From: Neoakkermansia glycaniphila
Lineage (GTDB): Bacteria; Verrucomicrobiota; Verrucomicrobiia; Verrucomicrobiales; Akkermansiaceae
Direction of reading: 5' to 3'
Length of the DNA: 64,000 bases
NCBI RefSeq assembly: GCF_001683795.1
Contig: NZ_LIGX01000041.1
Span: forward strand, 62,001 to 126,000
Shown here: in pieces, positions 1 to 9,054 of the stretch
Layout: every line of letters starts with the position of its first letter
Numbering within the stretch: position 1 is the stretch's first letter
The notes under the pieces: model-generated
The model's input: only the letters and a program-made list of their open reading frames with translations
What the model was told of the DNA's origin: nothing
Databases searched by the model: none
Translations under genes and position numbers: made by a program

Positions 1-1
1 C

Positions 2-826
2 ACGTACGTGACTCTCGAAGACGGCGGCGTGTGGCGCTGCTACAACAATATCGAGGGTACGCATACGTACGATGTGGTCGAGAACACGAGGCAGGCGTAC
101 CAGGCGGGCTATGCCTTCGGTTCCTTTCAGGAGTTGATCAGCGATATGAATCCCGACGATATCGTCGAGACGATTCCCAATTTCCACAATACGCGCAAGA
201 GGTATGAAGCTTTGATGGAAGCGGTGGAGAAGGATTGCGCCGGGCGGCTCGAATCCTGCCGCTCCGAGCTGGAAACCGCGATGCAGTGGGAGCCCGATGT
301 GGACAGACTGCTCGGCCTGCAGGCGACGGGGCTTCTGCCGACGCGAATCACGCACAACGATACGAAGATCAATAATGTGATGCTCGATGCCGAGACGGAT
401 GAAGCCGTCTGCGTGATCGATCTCGATACGGTGATGCCCGGGCTCGTGCTGTACGATTTCGGCGATATGGTGCGTACGGCGACCTGTACGGCCGAGGAGG
501 ACGAGGAGGATCTCGGGAAGGTGTGCATGCAGATGCCCCTGTTCGAGTCGCTTCTGGAGGGGTATCTGGATGCTGCCGGAGAGTTCCTGACAGCCGAGGA
601 GATCGAGCAGCTGCCGTTTTCAGGGAAATTGATTACGATTGAGATCGGTATTCGCTTTCTGACGGATTATTTGAATGGCGATGTGTATTTCAAGACGCAC
701 AAGCCGCTGCATAACCTGATTCGCGCCCGGAACCAGTTCCGCCTTGCACAGAGTATTCAGGACAATCTGCCGCAGATGAACAAATACGTGCAGAAGCTGG
801 CCTCTTCATATAAGAAGAAGAGGTAG
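2..826 (+). CDS. N-acetylhexosamine 1-kinase-like phosphotransferase (5' end outside window)
   Basis: The window opens inside this gene: the frame is open from base 2, and the GTG at 8 is most likely an internal valine. The visible 275 codons carry the kinase core of the aminoglycoside-phosphotransferase/choline-kinase superfamily: a Brenner-type catalytic loop HNDTKINN near residue 118, followed by VIDLDTVMPG and YDFGDMVR, which hold the metal-binding aspartates. HNDTKINN and the DLDT segment are typical of NahK-type kinases, which phosphorylate GlcNAc or GalNAc at C1. Family members are about 360 residues, so roughly 85 N-terminal residues are missing. Cytoplasmic; it would handle amino sugars released by hydrolases such as those at 15-26 kb. 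Substrate is inferred; another sugar or a choline-like substrate is possible. Confidence 0.75.
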   Translation, partial: TYVTLEDGGVWRCYNNIEGTHTYDVVENTRQAYQAGYAFGSFQELISDMNPDDIVETIPNFHNTRKRYEALMEAVEKDCAGRLESCRSELETAMQWEPDVDRLLGLQATGLLPTRITHNDTKINNVMLDAETDEAVCVIDLDTVMPGLVLYDFGDMVRTATCTAEEDEEDLGKVCMQMPLFESLLEGYLDAAGEFLTAEEIEQLPFSGKLITIEIGIRFLTDYLNGDVYFKTHKPLHNLIRARNQFRLAQSIQDNLPQMNKYVQKLASSYKKKR

Positions 827-1117
827 GAGATACCCGGATATGCCCGGATATGCCCGTTTCGGGCAGGGCCTGCTGCTTGTGCGGCCGTATGGTTGTCCTC
901 CGTGGCTGGATTGTGGCCCTTGGGGTGTATCGTCCTGCCTGCGGGAAAGTCTGTCGCTTGAGAAGGGCGTTGCACGTGGTGTGGATGGAGATTTGGCGGA
1001 GCTGATATGTACCCGGCAGATGCCGGCTGTACTGTGTGCTTGAGATTTGTCCATGCTTGGCTGTTCAAGTTGCGGGCGGCGGAACCTGTACCTGTGCGTG
1101 CCTGAGAGGGCTCAAAG
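827..1117. other. Intergenic stretch without a supported gene
   Basis: This gap lies between the kinase-like gene and the terminator of the pilus-like operon, which converge. It holds a tandem pair of the 10-mer CCCGGATATG (833-842, 843-852) followed by a small hairpin TGCCCG-TTT-CGGGCA (851-865) that could end the kinase transcript, although no T-run follows. Short open frames here have no start context or recognisable product. I see nothing else. Confidence 0.5.
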
Positions 1118-1155
1118 AGAGAAAGAAAACAGGCGCAGGGATGAACCTGCGCCTG
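1118..1155 (-). terminator. Rho-independent terminator of the pilus-like operon
   Basis: A perfect 10-bp stem (1130-1139 with 1146-1155, loop GATGAA) is followed on the minus strand by TTTTCTTTCTCTC. It begins 29 bases after the secretin stop codon. Confidence 0.85.
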
Positions 1156-1183
1156 TGAAATGTTTGCTCGTAGTCAGTACCTC

Positions 1184-3928
1184 TTAGGGGCGAACCAGAC
1201 CGTCATCCATCAGAGTGGGGGCGGAGCTGACGGAGGTAGCCGTTTCGATGGGAGGCAGCGGCGAGGAATTGCCGGCGCGCTGGGCACGGGCCGAGTTGCC
1301 GCTCGGATCCACCGTCTTGGCCGTCACGAAGATCATCAGATTCTTCTTGATGTGGCTGTCCACATTGCTGCGGAAGAAACGGCCCACGAGGGGAAGGTCG
1401 CCGAAGATAGGCACCTTGTCTTCGACCTTCTGCACGTTTTCGCTCAGCAAGCCACCGATGGCCAGAGTGTGGCCGTCCATGATGGAGGGATTGGTGTTGA
1501 TGTAGCGGCGTGTGAAGATCGGCATTCCGATGCGGTTTTCCGACAGGGTGATGTTTTCGAAGTCGCCGTCGGCATTGGTGATGGCCGTGGTGATCGGGCT
1601 GCCGTAGTTGACGAAGCCTTCGAAGTCCACTACCTTGATTTCAAAGCGGTCGAATACGATGACGCCAGTGTCTTTCTTGATTTCGGCAATCTTGAAGCGA
1701 AGGACAACACCCACTTCTTCCGTGGCCCATTCGGACGGTGTAGCGCCAGTGGCTACGGGGGAGTTCATGGTAACGTTGTTGCCATTACCGCCCCAACCGC
1801 CGCCGTTGTTGTTGTTCTGCTGCTGGAGCTGGGGCGGATCGTAACGGCTCGGATAGATAAAGCGGCGGATCACTTCGATTTTGGCTGCGCCGCCGTCGTC
1901 ATCCATGCCTTCAAGAGCCGTAGGCGTGAAGGAAAGGTCGCCGGGCTTGGCAAGGAGGCTCGGAGCGTTCATGACGTCCACGCCTTTCTTCTGGCTGAGG
2001 CCGCGCATGATGGCCTGGTAGGAACCTTCATTGAAGATGCCGGATACGGACATGATGCCGGGAGCAACCGAGGTGGAGGCTGAGGTGGAAGTGGAGCCGG
2101 ATGCGAGCAGACGGTCGATGCTGCTGCTGCTTGTGGCGCCCGTACCCGAGCGGAGACCACCCGTCATCAAACCGTTGTTGATGGGTTGTGCCGTCGCAGC
2201 GCCAGTCAGGTTGCCGGAGCTGGTTCCCTTACCGATGGGCCATGTGCCAGTGCCGGTATAGTTGGGCGGTACGCCGACAAAGTCGCCGGCAGAACGGATC
2301 GGATTGGATCCGACGCCGCTGGTGCCGCCGATGTAGGTCGTGCCGCTGTTGTTGATCGAGAAGGGATTGACTACCCAGTCGAAGCTGAGTTCATCCGTGT
2401 TGGTTTGCTGGATTTCAACGAATTTGCCCGTGACTTCCACCATGAGGTCGGCATTGTTCAGGATGGCCTCTTCGATCATGTTGTCGACATTGTCGAGGTT
2501 TTCCTGCGTGTTGGTTACGATCAGCGTACCCGTGTTCTTGTTCCAGGAGGCGGATGCACCCTTCGGGAAGTTGATGCCGTTGGCCTGAAGTTTTTCCTTG
2601 GCATTGATGACCTTGGATGCGCTGGATGTCGAGGAGCCTGTGTCGAAGGGGCTGCCGCCATCTGCTTCTCCGGTAGCACCGTCGCCGCCGCCCAGACCAA
2701 GCCAGAAGTCGCGGTTGACGCCTGTGAATTTCTTGGTGACCAGCACATTGTTTTCACCACCCGGGGGGACGATGCGCACACCGATGGCGTCGATGCGGTA
2801 TTTGCAGTTCGTCTTGCTGCAGATGAGGTCGAGAAGTTCCATGGCGCTGATGTTGCTGACTTTCAGCGCGTCGATATTGAGTTCTTCGGGGTTCTTGGCC
2901 GCCACAGGCGCTGGCGGCTCATCTTCGCCTCCGGTGGCGACGACGACAGGAGCGGCTGCTTCCGTGATGAAGTTGATGTCTTGACCGACCTTGCGTGCTT
3001 CACCGCGCAGGAAGTCAAGAGCTTCGCCGAGACGGGTATCTTCAAAGGAGACGTTGCTGATACGGAGGCCGCGAAGAGCTTCTTCGTTTTTCTGGACATT
3101 GATATCTACAGGGGCTCCGGGAGTCGGTGCAGCATATTCGGGCAGGTCCTGAGGAATGGTTTCCTGCCACAGGGCTTCGACATCGGCAAGAGCCTTGGAG
3201 CGATAGCTGTTGTGAGCCTGTTTGTAGTACATTTCACGGCGCTTGTTGACAGCTTCCTGACCCTGGCGGGCGGCCGTGTTGTACGGGTCGATCATGAGCA
3301 CGCGGTTGAAGGTGTCGTATGCCTGGTTGAAGTTGCCGAGGTCATAGTAGCCGTAGGCAAGGACGAGAAGGCGGTTGACTTCTTCAACGTTTTTGACGTG
3401 TTCGGGTGTCAGCGCGGGATTGTTGCGAATCGGGTCGCGAAGGAAGGAGAGTTCCTGCTGAGCCCGTTTGTTGTTGGGCTGGTATTTCAGGACATCGAGA
3501 AGGAGTTGTTCGGCTTCGTCGTAGCGGCCTACTTTGGCATATTCGATGGCGACGGCGACGCTGGCGTCGCAGATGTTTACCAAGATGAATGCACGGCGTT
3601 CTGCGGTGGCGGGAGCATCGGGAAGGGTATCCCAGGCTTCGCGGAATTTGTCGAGCGCGTCCTTGTATTTGCCGTTTTTGTATGCCTGGCGTCCTTCTTC
3701 GAGGAGATCCATGGCGATTTTCGTCTGTTCGTTGCGACGAGCGGCTTCTCGCTGGATGGCTCCGGATTGTGTGCCATACACCGCGGAGGGGCCTACGAGG
3801 CTGGATCCTTCTGCAGTGGTGGTGCGGAGCTGGCCGGTGTCACCACCTTGCGCAATGGGACAAGTTGCCGCGATCGCCAGCAGCGCGACAATGGTGCGCT
3901 TCGAGTGATTGAGAGGTGCGTGGTTCAT
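1184..3928 (-). CDS. Secretin-family outer-membrane protein (Amuc_1098-like)
   Basis: 914 residues. An N-terminal signal peptide (hydrophobic core about 11-26) is followed by a TPR-like helical region (about 65-240) and then N-domain-like segments. The C-terminal secretin core ends with the family signature at about 815-854, including DGHTLAIGG and VPIFGDLPLVGRFF, then the strand KKNLMIFVTA. Secretins of type II/III secretion and type IV pili form outer-membrane rings. A low-complexity Gln/Asn/Gly patch (QLQQQNNNNGGGW) interrupts the core near residue 700. It is the last gene of the five-gene operon that starts at 8890 and ends 29 bases before a clear terminator. Gene order and fusion with TPR repeats match Amuc_1098 of Akkermansia muciniphila. 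No pilin, PilB/PilT ATPase or prepilin peptidase lies in this window. Confidence 0.9.
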   Translation of the reverse strand: MNHAPLNHSKRTIVALLAIAATCPIAQGGDTGQLRTTTAEGSSLVGPSAVYGTQSGAIQREAARRNEQTKIAMDLLEEGRQAYKNGKYKDALDKFREAWDTLPDAPATAERRAFILVNICDASVAVAIEYAKVGRYDEAEQLLLDVLKYQPNNKRAQQELSFLRDPIRNNPALTPEHVKNVEEVNRLLVLAYGYYDLGNFNQAYDTFNRVLMIDPYNTAARQGQEAVNKRREMYYKQAHNSYRSKALADVEALWQETIPQDLPEYAAPTPGAPVDINVQKNEEALRGLRISNVSFEDTRLGEALDFLRGEARKVGQDINFITEAAAPVVVATGGEDEPPAPVAAKNPEELNIDALKVSNISAMELLDLICSKTNCKYRIDAIGVRIVPPGGENNVLVTKKFTGVNRDFWLGLGGGDGATGEADGGSPFDTGSSTSSASKVINAKEKLQANGINFPKGASASWNKNTGTLIVTNTQENLDNVDNMIEEAILNNADLMVEVTGKFVEIQQTNTDELSFDWVVNPFSINNSGTTYIGGTSGVGSNPIRSAGDFVGVPPNYTGTGTWPIGKGTSSGNLTGAATAQPINNGLMTGGLRSGTGATSSSSIDRLLASGSTSTSASTSVAPGIMSVSGIFNEGSYQAIMRGLSQKKGVDVMNAPSLLAKPGDLSFTPTALEGMDDDGGAAKIEVIRRFIYPSRYDPPQLQQQNNNNGGGWGGNGNNVTMNSPVATGATPSEWATEEVGVVLRFKIAEIKKDTGVIVFDRFEIKVVDFEGFVNYGSPITTAITNADGDFENITLSENRIGMPIFTRRYINTNPSIMDGHTLAIGGLLSENVQKVEDKVPIFGDLPLVGRFFRSNVDSHIKKNLMIFVTAKTVDPSGNSARAQRAGNSSPLPPIETATSVSSAPTLMDDGLVRP

Positions 3929-4007
3929 GGTAAAGTTCTATTTATGACAGAATTTTATGATATGTGAAGCCTAAAGTTTGGTTTCTGGTGATTTTTTGAT
4001 GTTCCTT

Positions 4008-5096
4008 TTAATTTTGTTTGCCAACAGTGACAGGAGCTCCGTCGGGAAGAGGAATTACTGTGATAGTATCATCATCCTTGACGGATTCAAGCGAAAATTC
4101 ATGGTCTTTGTCGCCCGGAAGTTTGAATGTGGCGCCTTCGCGCACATCAATGGTTTGTCCGGCTCCCGCACCTGCCGTGATTTTCAGCGTGGCGGTGCGG
4201 TTCTGGACGCTGTAGCCTTTCGCATTGGGCGTGCCGAAGAGGCGGTCGCCGTTGAGGGTGACGCCGGGACGGATGGCTACGGCTTTTTCTTTGCCGCCGC
4301 GCATGGTGTCTTCGACGATGGCTACCGTTTGTTTGTCGGCGGGGTCGTTCGGGTTGTAGTTGCGCTGTTCAAAGCCGGTCAGGACAAAGCGTTCCGGTTC
4401 TTCCGCGGGTCCGAATTTGCCGCCGACCTTGGCCTTGACTCTGTCGCGGTCGCGTCCGTCCACGTAGATTTTAAAGAGCCATTCGGCGTTTTTCGCGTTT
4501 TCGGGCGTTTCGATGGAGAGGTTGGAAGAGACGGTGACGATGTAGTCGAATTTCTGGATTTTGTCGACAAAGACTTTGTTGGCTCCTTCCTGTATCAGAA
4601 GGGGGTGGGACAGGGCATCCTTGGGGTTGGTTTTGGCGAGGTATTCTTCGCGGTTGGTGAAGCCGTCGCTGTCGTTGTCCTGATCCGGTGCGTCCGATAT
4701 GCCGATGATGTCCTTGAGGCCGTTTTCGATGAACCAGGTGTTTTCGATGCCTTCGTGGATGTTCGGATTGTTTTTGTAGATGTCGACAAGGATGTTTTCG
4801 CCCTTTTCGGGATCGGCAACCTGCCACATTTCCGGGGAGAAGAAGAGATGGTATGTATGGGGGGCATTGTCACCTCCCATTTTGGGGCCGTGCATGTTGC
4901 GTGCTTCGGCAAGTTTGCCGAGCATGTCTTCTGCCTTGGAGAGTGCATCGACCGCAATTTCCTTTTTGTCGATGGCGGTTGCAACGGACGGAGTTTGGGT
5001 GCTGCTGTAGGTGTAATAGCCGAGAGCAATGCCAAGCACGCCGAGGATGCTGCCGACAGTGATAGCGATTTTACCTGTATTGGGATTGTCTGCCAT
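4008..5096 (-). CDS. Membrane-anchored pilus-locus protein (Amuc_1099-like)
   Basis: 362 residues. A short cytoplasmic start and one N-terminal membrane segment (about 8-29) are followed by a long periplasmic or surface domain. Residues 138-152 (DQDNDSDGFTNREEY) look like an EF-hand or thrombospondin-type calcium loop with alternating acidic residues ending in D-G-F. The last 60 residues are beta-rich (ITAGAGAGQTIDVREG). No catalytic motif is seen. It lies between the Amuc_1100-like gene (20 bases upstream) and the secretin (79 bases downstream). Position and topology match Amuc_1099. Its function is not known to me; a structural partner of the secretin or pilus-like machine is inferred. Confidence 0.8.
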   Translation of the reverse strand: MADNPNTGKIAITVGSILGVLGIALGYYTYSSTQTPSVATAIDKKEIAVDALSKAEDMLGKLAEARNMHGPKMGGDNAPHTYHLFFSPEMWQVADPEKGENILVDIYKNNPNIHEGIENTWFIENGLKDIIGISDAPDQDNDSDGFTNREEYLAKTNPKDALSHPLLIQEGANKVFVDKIQKFDYIVTVSSNLSIETPENAKNAEWLFKIYVDGRDRDRVKAKVGGKFGPAEEPERFVLTGFEQRNYNPNDPADKQTVAIVEDTMRGGKEKAVAIRPGVTLNGDRLFGTPNAKGYSVQNRTATLKITAGAGAGQTIDVREGATFKLPGDKDHEFSLESVKDDDTITVIPLPDGAPVTVGKQN

Positions 5097-5116
5097 GGTT
5101 GTAAGCGGGTTCGTGT

Positions 5117-6133
5117 TTATTTTTTGCTCTGCTTTTTGACGGGCGTGTTGAAGCGGACGAGTTCGCAGGCGATGTACACGCGGATGGTTTCATTGCCGAG
5201 GATTTGCTTGGCGACGGTTTGTGCGGCGGGGCGCACTTCTTCCGGAGCGGGGGCGGGTTCGGCTGCCGGGGTGCCGCCGAGGGGATCTCCGCCACCGAGG
5301 CCGTCATCAATAATATCCGATACTGCTGTGGCCGTTTCTTCCGGCTGCGGGGCGGCAGGTTTTTTGAAGGGGTCGAGCGGTACGGGCGTGGTGAGGTCGG
5401 ATGCGATGCGCATGCCGGTGATGTAGTAGCAGTATTCCTTGTCCTGTGCGATGGATTCAAGGATGCTGCCGACGCTGCCCCGCTTGGCCTGGAAGCTGAT
5501 TTCGAAGGGGAGGGTGTTCCAGTCGCCCGTGTTTTTCTTGGCGGCGGGTTTGGGTTTGCCCGTTTTGTCTGCCGGTTCGCTGACGGTGGGGCGGTAGACT
5601 TTGGTGATGGAGACGGCTCCGTTGGCGGCGACGGTGTTGACGAAGTGGTCGATGCCAGAGAGTTCGAAGCTCAGGTCGGGAGCGTCGCTTTCATTCGGCG
5701 TGACGGAACGGAAGGCAGAGAATCCGAGCCAGGAGGCTTCGGGTGTGAGTTTGATGTCTTTTTCCTTGCAGAGCTGTTCCAGTTTGTTGTGCAGGGTGTT
5801 GAGTTTGTCCTGCAGTTCCTTGCCGTTGATTGGGCGTCCATCGACCGTGGTTGCGGTTTCTACGGTTTGTCCGAAGCTGGCCGTCGAGGCGAGGATTTGT
5901 TCCTTGATGGCGGCTGCCCGGGTGGCGGCGGCGTTGACTTCCGGAAGGCTTTGTTCGTTGGACGGGAAGCGTTTGGCCCGGTCGCTGTCCAAGGTGCTCT
6001 GTCCCTCTTCAATGCTGGCGATGTTGTCCTGGCTGGCTGATCTGAAGCTGAAGCCGAGTGCGATGAGTCCGACGAAGGCAATCAGGAAGATGCCTGACAT
6101 GACGACGACTCGTTTGTTTTCACTGATGTTCAT
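5117..6133 (-). CDS. Amuc_1100-like pilus-locus membrane protein
   Basis: 338 residues; Amuc_1100 of Akkermansia muciniphila has 317. One N-terminal membrane helix (about 9-28) is followed by a coiled-coil-prone segment (about 35-125) and an alpha/beta domain. The stretch SWLGFSAFRSVTPNESDA and later KVYRP correspond to SWLGF and KVYRP in Amuc_1100 as I remember it, supporting true orthology despite low overall identity. The C-terminal part has a Pro/Ala/Glu-rich linker (about 260-310) before a last strand (IRVYIACELVRFNTP). The overall plan resembles PilO-type proteins. In A. muciniphila this protein is outer-membrane associated and reported to signal through TLR2; whether this divergent version does so is unknown. 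Third gene of the operon, 37 bases after the PilM-like gene. Confidence 0.85.
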   Translation of the reverse strand: MNISENKRVVVMSGIFLIAFVGLIALGFSFRSASQDNIASIEEGQSTLDSDRAKRFPSNEQSLPEVNAAATRAAAIKEQILASTASFGQTVETATTVDGRPINGKELQDKLNTLHNKLEQLCKEKDIKLTPEASWLGFSAFRSVTPNESDAPDLSFELSGIDHFVNTVAANGAVSITKVYRPTVSEPADKTGKPKPAAKKNTGDWNTLPFEISFQAKRGSVGSILESIAQDKEYCYYITGMRIASDLTTPVPLDPFKKPAAPQPEETATAVSDIIDDGLGGGDPLGGTPAAEPAPAPEEVRPAAQTVAKQILGNETIRVYIACELVRFNTPVKKQSKK

Positions 6134-6170
6134 GATTGGTATGAAGTTGTGTTCTTGCTGGGTCGTGTGT

Positions 6171-8036
6171 TTACTTGGCGGGAACCGGGATGGGGTGCTT
6201 CAACGGGATGATCATGGTGAATTTCTCGACGTAGGGAGGCAGTTTGGCCTGGGTCGAGTCTTCGATGGAGAGGTACATGCGGTCTTCGAGCATGACTCCC
6301 TTTTTGTCGTTCGTGTTTTTCTTGACGACGAAGGTGAAGGGCGATTCCGGAGATTGGCTGCCGAGGGTTTGCCGGATGTTGTCGCGGACGGTGTCGCCCG
6401 TGGTCGAGCCGGTGATGGATTTGTCGAGTACGTAGCCTTCGATGCAGATAGCGGTGACGTTTTGGGCGATTTTGCTGTTTTTGTTGTTTTTGTCCTGCTT
6501 GACCGTTTGAAGGGCGGTGTCGTTGCCGCTGTCGAAGCGGTCACGTACGAGTGCGGCCTCCTTGATGCCGTTTTTGGAGGCAAGGTCGGTGTCGAGAGGG
6601 TTGAAGTTGACGAGAGGGACGAAGCTGGATATCCAGAAGTTGGGGGATGCCGTGTTCTGGGTCATGTCCTGCAGGATGTCCATGTAGGCGAAGCGCATGT
6701 TGTACAGGTTCGTGTATTTCTGGATGGTGCGTTCGCAGTCGGTGATTTTGTTTTCGGCAGCGCTGATTTCACTGCCGATTCTTTCCGCTTTTTTGACGGC
6801 AGCGGCAACTTTGATGCGCGTGGCCGCCGTTTCCGTTTTTTTCATGTAGGCGGCTCCGGCGAAGATGGCTGCACCGAGGACGGCGATGGAGCCGGCGATG
6901 GCGATTTTCGGGAGGAGCTGTTTTTCGGCGCGATCCTTGCCGACGCTGGTCGGGACGAGGTCGATGCTGATTTCCGCATCGCTGCATGCTTCGACGGCTG
7001 CGCCGACGATGCCCCCGAGGATGACGCTGTCGGTTGCCAGGTTGTTCTGATCGACATGTTTGCTGACGGGGACGTTGGCAAGCGGGTTCATGTGTTCCAC
7101 CGGGATGCCGATGGTTTCTTCAAGGAATTCGCGGGTGTAGCGCAGCAGTGCGCCGCCGCCGCAGATGTAGGCCTTGGTGGGAGCGTTGCCCTTGAATTGC
7201 GCACGGTAGTGGTTCGTGGTGCGCTGGATTTCGGAGGCGAGGCGCGTCATGGCGTTGCGCACGGTGGTGGAGACCTGAGCTTCGACGGGGGACATGCCTT
7301 CCGTGTGGCCATTGGCCATGGAGACCATGCCTTGCTGGACTTTGATTTCTTCCGCATCCTTGAAGGAGCAGTGGAGGTCGCGGGCGATGGCATTGGTGAT
7401 GAAGGCGCCGCCGACGGTGACGCTGCGGGTGTAGAAGCGTTCCGGTTCGGTGTAGATGATGTCCGTTGTTTTGGCGCCGATGTCGAGGATCATGACGGGC
7501 GCCGTTTCGTCCGGATAGTTGTACCGGAAGGCGTTGTACAGGGAGGTGATGGAGCAGCCTACGCCGGTATTGTGGATGCCGTGCGCGGTGATCTGGTCGT
7601 TGAGGGCATCGAGGGTTTCGGTTTTGATGGCGACGAGGATGGCTTCGCGTTCCGCTTCTCCTCGGTCGGGCAGGAGCTGGAAGTCCCAGACGATTTCTTC
7701 CATTGGGAAGGGGATGTGCTGCTGGGCTTCGAATCCGACGAGGCGGCGAAGGTCGTCGCTTTCGATCGGCGGCAGTTTGATGAAGCGGATGAAGACCTGC
7801 TGGCCGGAGACGACGCTGCGAACGGAGTTGTTTTTCAGTTTCAGTTCGCCGACGAGTTCGCCAATGGCGGCGCTGACGTATTCGATGCGCAGGCCTTCTT
7901 CGACGGGGTCCAAAACGATGTCTTTGCGAGCATAGCGGGAAAGGGCCATGCCTTGTTTGCCTGTGGATACAAAGACGCCCATGACGACGCCCTGGGCGCC
8001 GATTTCAAGGGCTACAACTTGTTTTTGTTCAGCCAT
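6171..8036 (-). CDS. pilM: PilM-like actin-fold protein with PilN-like C-terminal extension
   Basis: 621 residues. Residues 1-350 form a PilM/FtsA-type actin fold: LEIGAQGVVMGVF (10-22), phosphate loop LDIGAKTTDI (184-193) and ICGGGALL (291-298). The segment ISIDLVPTS (356-364) resembles the PilN start motif. A membrane helix (about 377-397), a coiled coil (about 405-445) and a periplasmic domain follow, so one polypeptide appears to do the work of separate PilM and PilN proteins. PilM polymerises on the inner face of the membrane and connects the pilus motor to PilN/PilO. Second gene of the operon, 62 bases after the Amuc_1102-like gene. It corresponds in place to Amuc_1101, which has been called FtsA-like; the PilM assignment fits the context better. 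Confidence 0.85.
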   Translation of the reverse strand: MAEQKQVVALEIGAQGVVMGVFVSTGKQGMALSRYARKDIVLDPVEEGLRIEYVSAAIGELVGELKLKNNSVRSVVSGQQVFIRFIKLPPIESDDLRRLVGFEAQQHIPFPMEEIVWDFQLLPDRGEAEREAILVAIKTETLDALNDQITAHGIHNTGVGCSITSLYNAFRYNYPDETAPVMILDIGAKTTDIIYTEPERFYTRSVTVGGAFITNAIARDLHCSFKDAEEIKVQQGMVSMANGHTEGMSPVEAQVSTTVRNAMTRLASEIQRTTNHYRAQFKGNAPTKAYICGGGALLRYTREFLEETIGIPVEHMNPLANVPVSKHVDQNNLATDSVILGGIVGAAVEACSDAEISIDLVPTSVGKDRAEKQLLPKIAIAGSIAVLGAAIFAGAAYMKKTETAATRIKVAAAVKKAERIGSEISAAENKITDCERTIQKYTNLYNMRFAYMDILQDMTQNTASPNFWISSFVPLVNFNPLDTDLASKNGIKEAALVRDRFDSGNDTALQTVKQDKNNKNSKIAQNVTAICIEGYVLDKSITGSTTGDTVRDNIRQTLGSQSPESPFTFVVKKNTNDKKGVMLEDRMYLSIEDSTQAKLPPYVEKFTMIIPLKHPIPVPAK

Positions 8037-8098
8037 AGATAGAATGTGGTGAGGAAGGAGGTTTGCCGGAGGGAGGTTCCGCTTCAGTAGCGGCGGGG

Positions 8099-8890
8099 TC
8101 AGTTTTCGGTGTCTGTGGCAGCCGGGTCCGTGGCCGATTCAGCCGGGGCGGCGCCATACATGGGGTTGGTTTCCGGGAAGTAGCCGGAGGCCTGTGCTGC
8201 GAAGGGTGTTTCCGCGATGGTGCGGACGGGGTAGTCCGTGGTTTCAGGGAAGCGTTTGGCATCAATGGTCCACCATCTGGGGAGGTCTTTGAGTCCTTTT
8301 CTCAGGTCGTTGTCGTTGCCGAACATTTTGGTGGCGTAGGCGAATTTGTCCTTGGTTTCCTTGCAGGGTTTGTCGTTGTAGGAGGCGTCTACGCTGATGA
8401 GGGTGAGGTAGGCGGAGAGGTCGCCGGCCCGGGTGTTTTCACGGCCCGTGAGTTTGCGGACGGTGGAGGGGGGGAGGAAGCAGGCGGCATGCGTGGTGAC
8501 GGAGGAAGAGCCTTCTGCGCCGGGTACCGGTACGTTGACGTAGTGGATGGGTTTGGTGATTTTCAGGTAGCTGTTTTTACCTGCGCCCGGATTAGGGTTT
8601 TTGACGAGGAGGTAGAAGGTGACAGTGAGGTTGTCAAGCGTTCCGGAGCGGGGTTTTTCGCCGCTTTTGGAGAGGGCTTGTACGTTCATGGGGACGTCGA
8701 TGTAGTACCATGTGGGCACTTTTGCCATGCCTTTCGCTCCCGAGAAGAGGGGAGGCTGGATTTCGGTGACGGTCATTTTGGCTTCGTCAAATTTCACGCG
8801 GACATCCGTTCCGGGGGCGTCTGCCAAGGCAACGGAGGTGAAGGCGGCGGTGCATGCGAGTCCGGCAAGGGTGGATATGAATGTCTTCAT
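8099..8890 (-). CDS. Secreted Amuc_1102-like protein of the pilus locus
   Basis: 263 residues with a clear Sec signal peptide (MKTFISTLAGLACTAAFTSVALADA, cut after ALA-DA near 23). The mature part is beta-rich (VRVKFDEAKMTVTEIQPPL, LTVTFYLLVKNPN, HYVNVPVPG) and has no catalytic motif. Amuc_1102 was described as an immunoglobulin-like fold; the strand pattern here is compatible. The C-terminal tail is Ala/Thr/Asp-rich. It is the first gene of the operon, with a promoter 23 bases upstream of the start and no Shine-Dalgarno sequence. It may be a subunit of the appendage or a surface protein served by it. Assigned mainly by synteny. Confidence 0.75.
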   Translation of the reverse strand: MKTFISTLAGLACTAAFTSVALADAPGTDVRVKFDEAKMTVTEIQPPLFSGAKGMAKVPTWYYIDVPMNVQALSKSGEKPRSGTLDNLTVTFYLLVKNPNPGAGKNSYLKITKPIHYVNVPVPGAEGSSSVTTHAACFLPPSTVRKLTGRENTRAGDLSAYLTLISVDASYNDKPCKETKDKFAYATKMFGNDNDLRKGLKDLPRWWTIDAKRFPETTDYPVRTIAETPFAAQASGYFPETNPMYGAAPAESATDPAATDTEN

Positions 8891-8913
8891 AAATTGTGGG
8901 ATTTAACGGTCGA

Positions 8914-8942
8914 TTTATACACGAATATGAAAGGTATGGCGA
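8914..8942 (-). promoter_or_regulatory. Candidate promoter of the pilus-like operon
   Basis: Minus strand TCGCCA - 17 bases - TATAAA (-10 box at 8919-8914). The predicted 5' leader is about 17 bases and has no Shine-Dalgarno sequence. The -35 box is weak (4 of 6), the -10 box good. Confidence 0.5.
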
Positions 8943-9054
8943 GCAAAAGCGTACATAAATACTATATTTTTTTGTTGAGTTTGTCGTGTTCGTTTTTGCA
9001 GGATGTTTACAGGTAGGGATTTATGTCATTTTATCACGAGTTTGCTTTTGAGGC

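Noticed and set aside
833..865. Two tandem copies of a 10-mer plus small hairpin, considered as a repeat array start
   Set aside because: Only two copies, no spacers, no cas genes; best seen as a chance duplication or weak transcript end.
5601..8042. An 813-codon plus-strand frame opposite the PilM-like gene
   Set aside because: Composition (Gly, Asp, Val, Phe-rich) is typical of antisense reading in this window; the minus-strand gene has actin-fold motifs.
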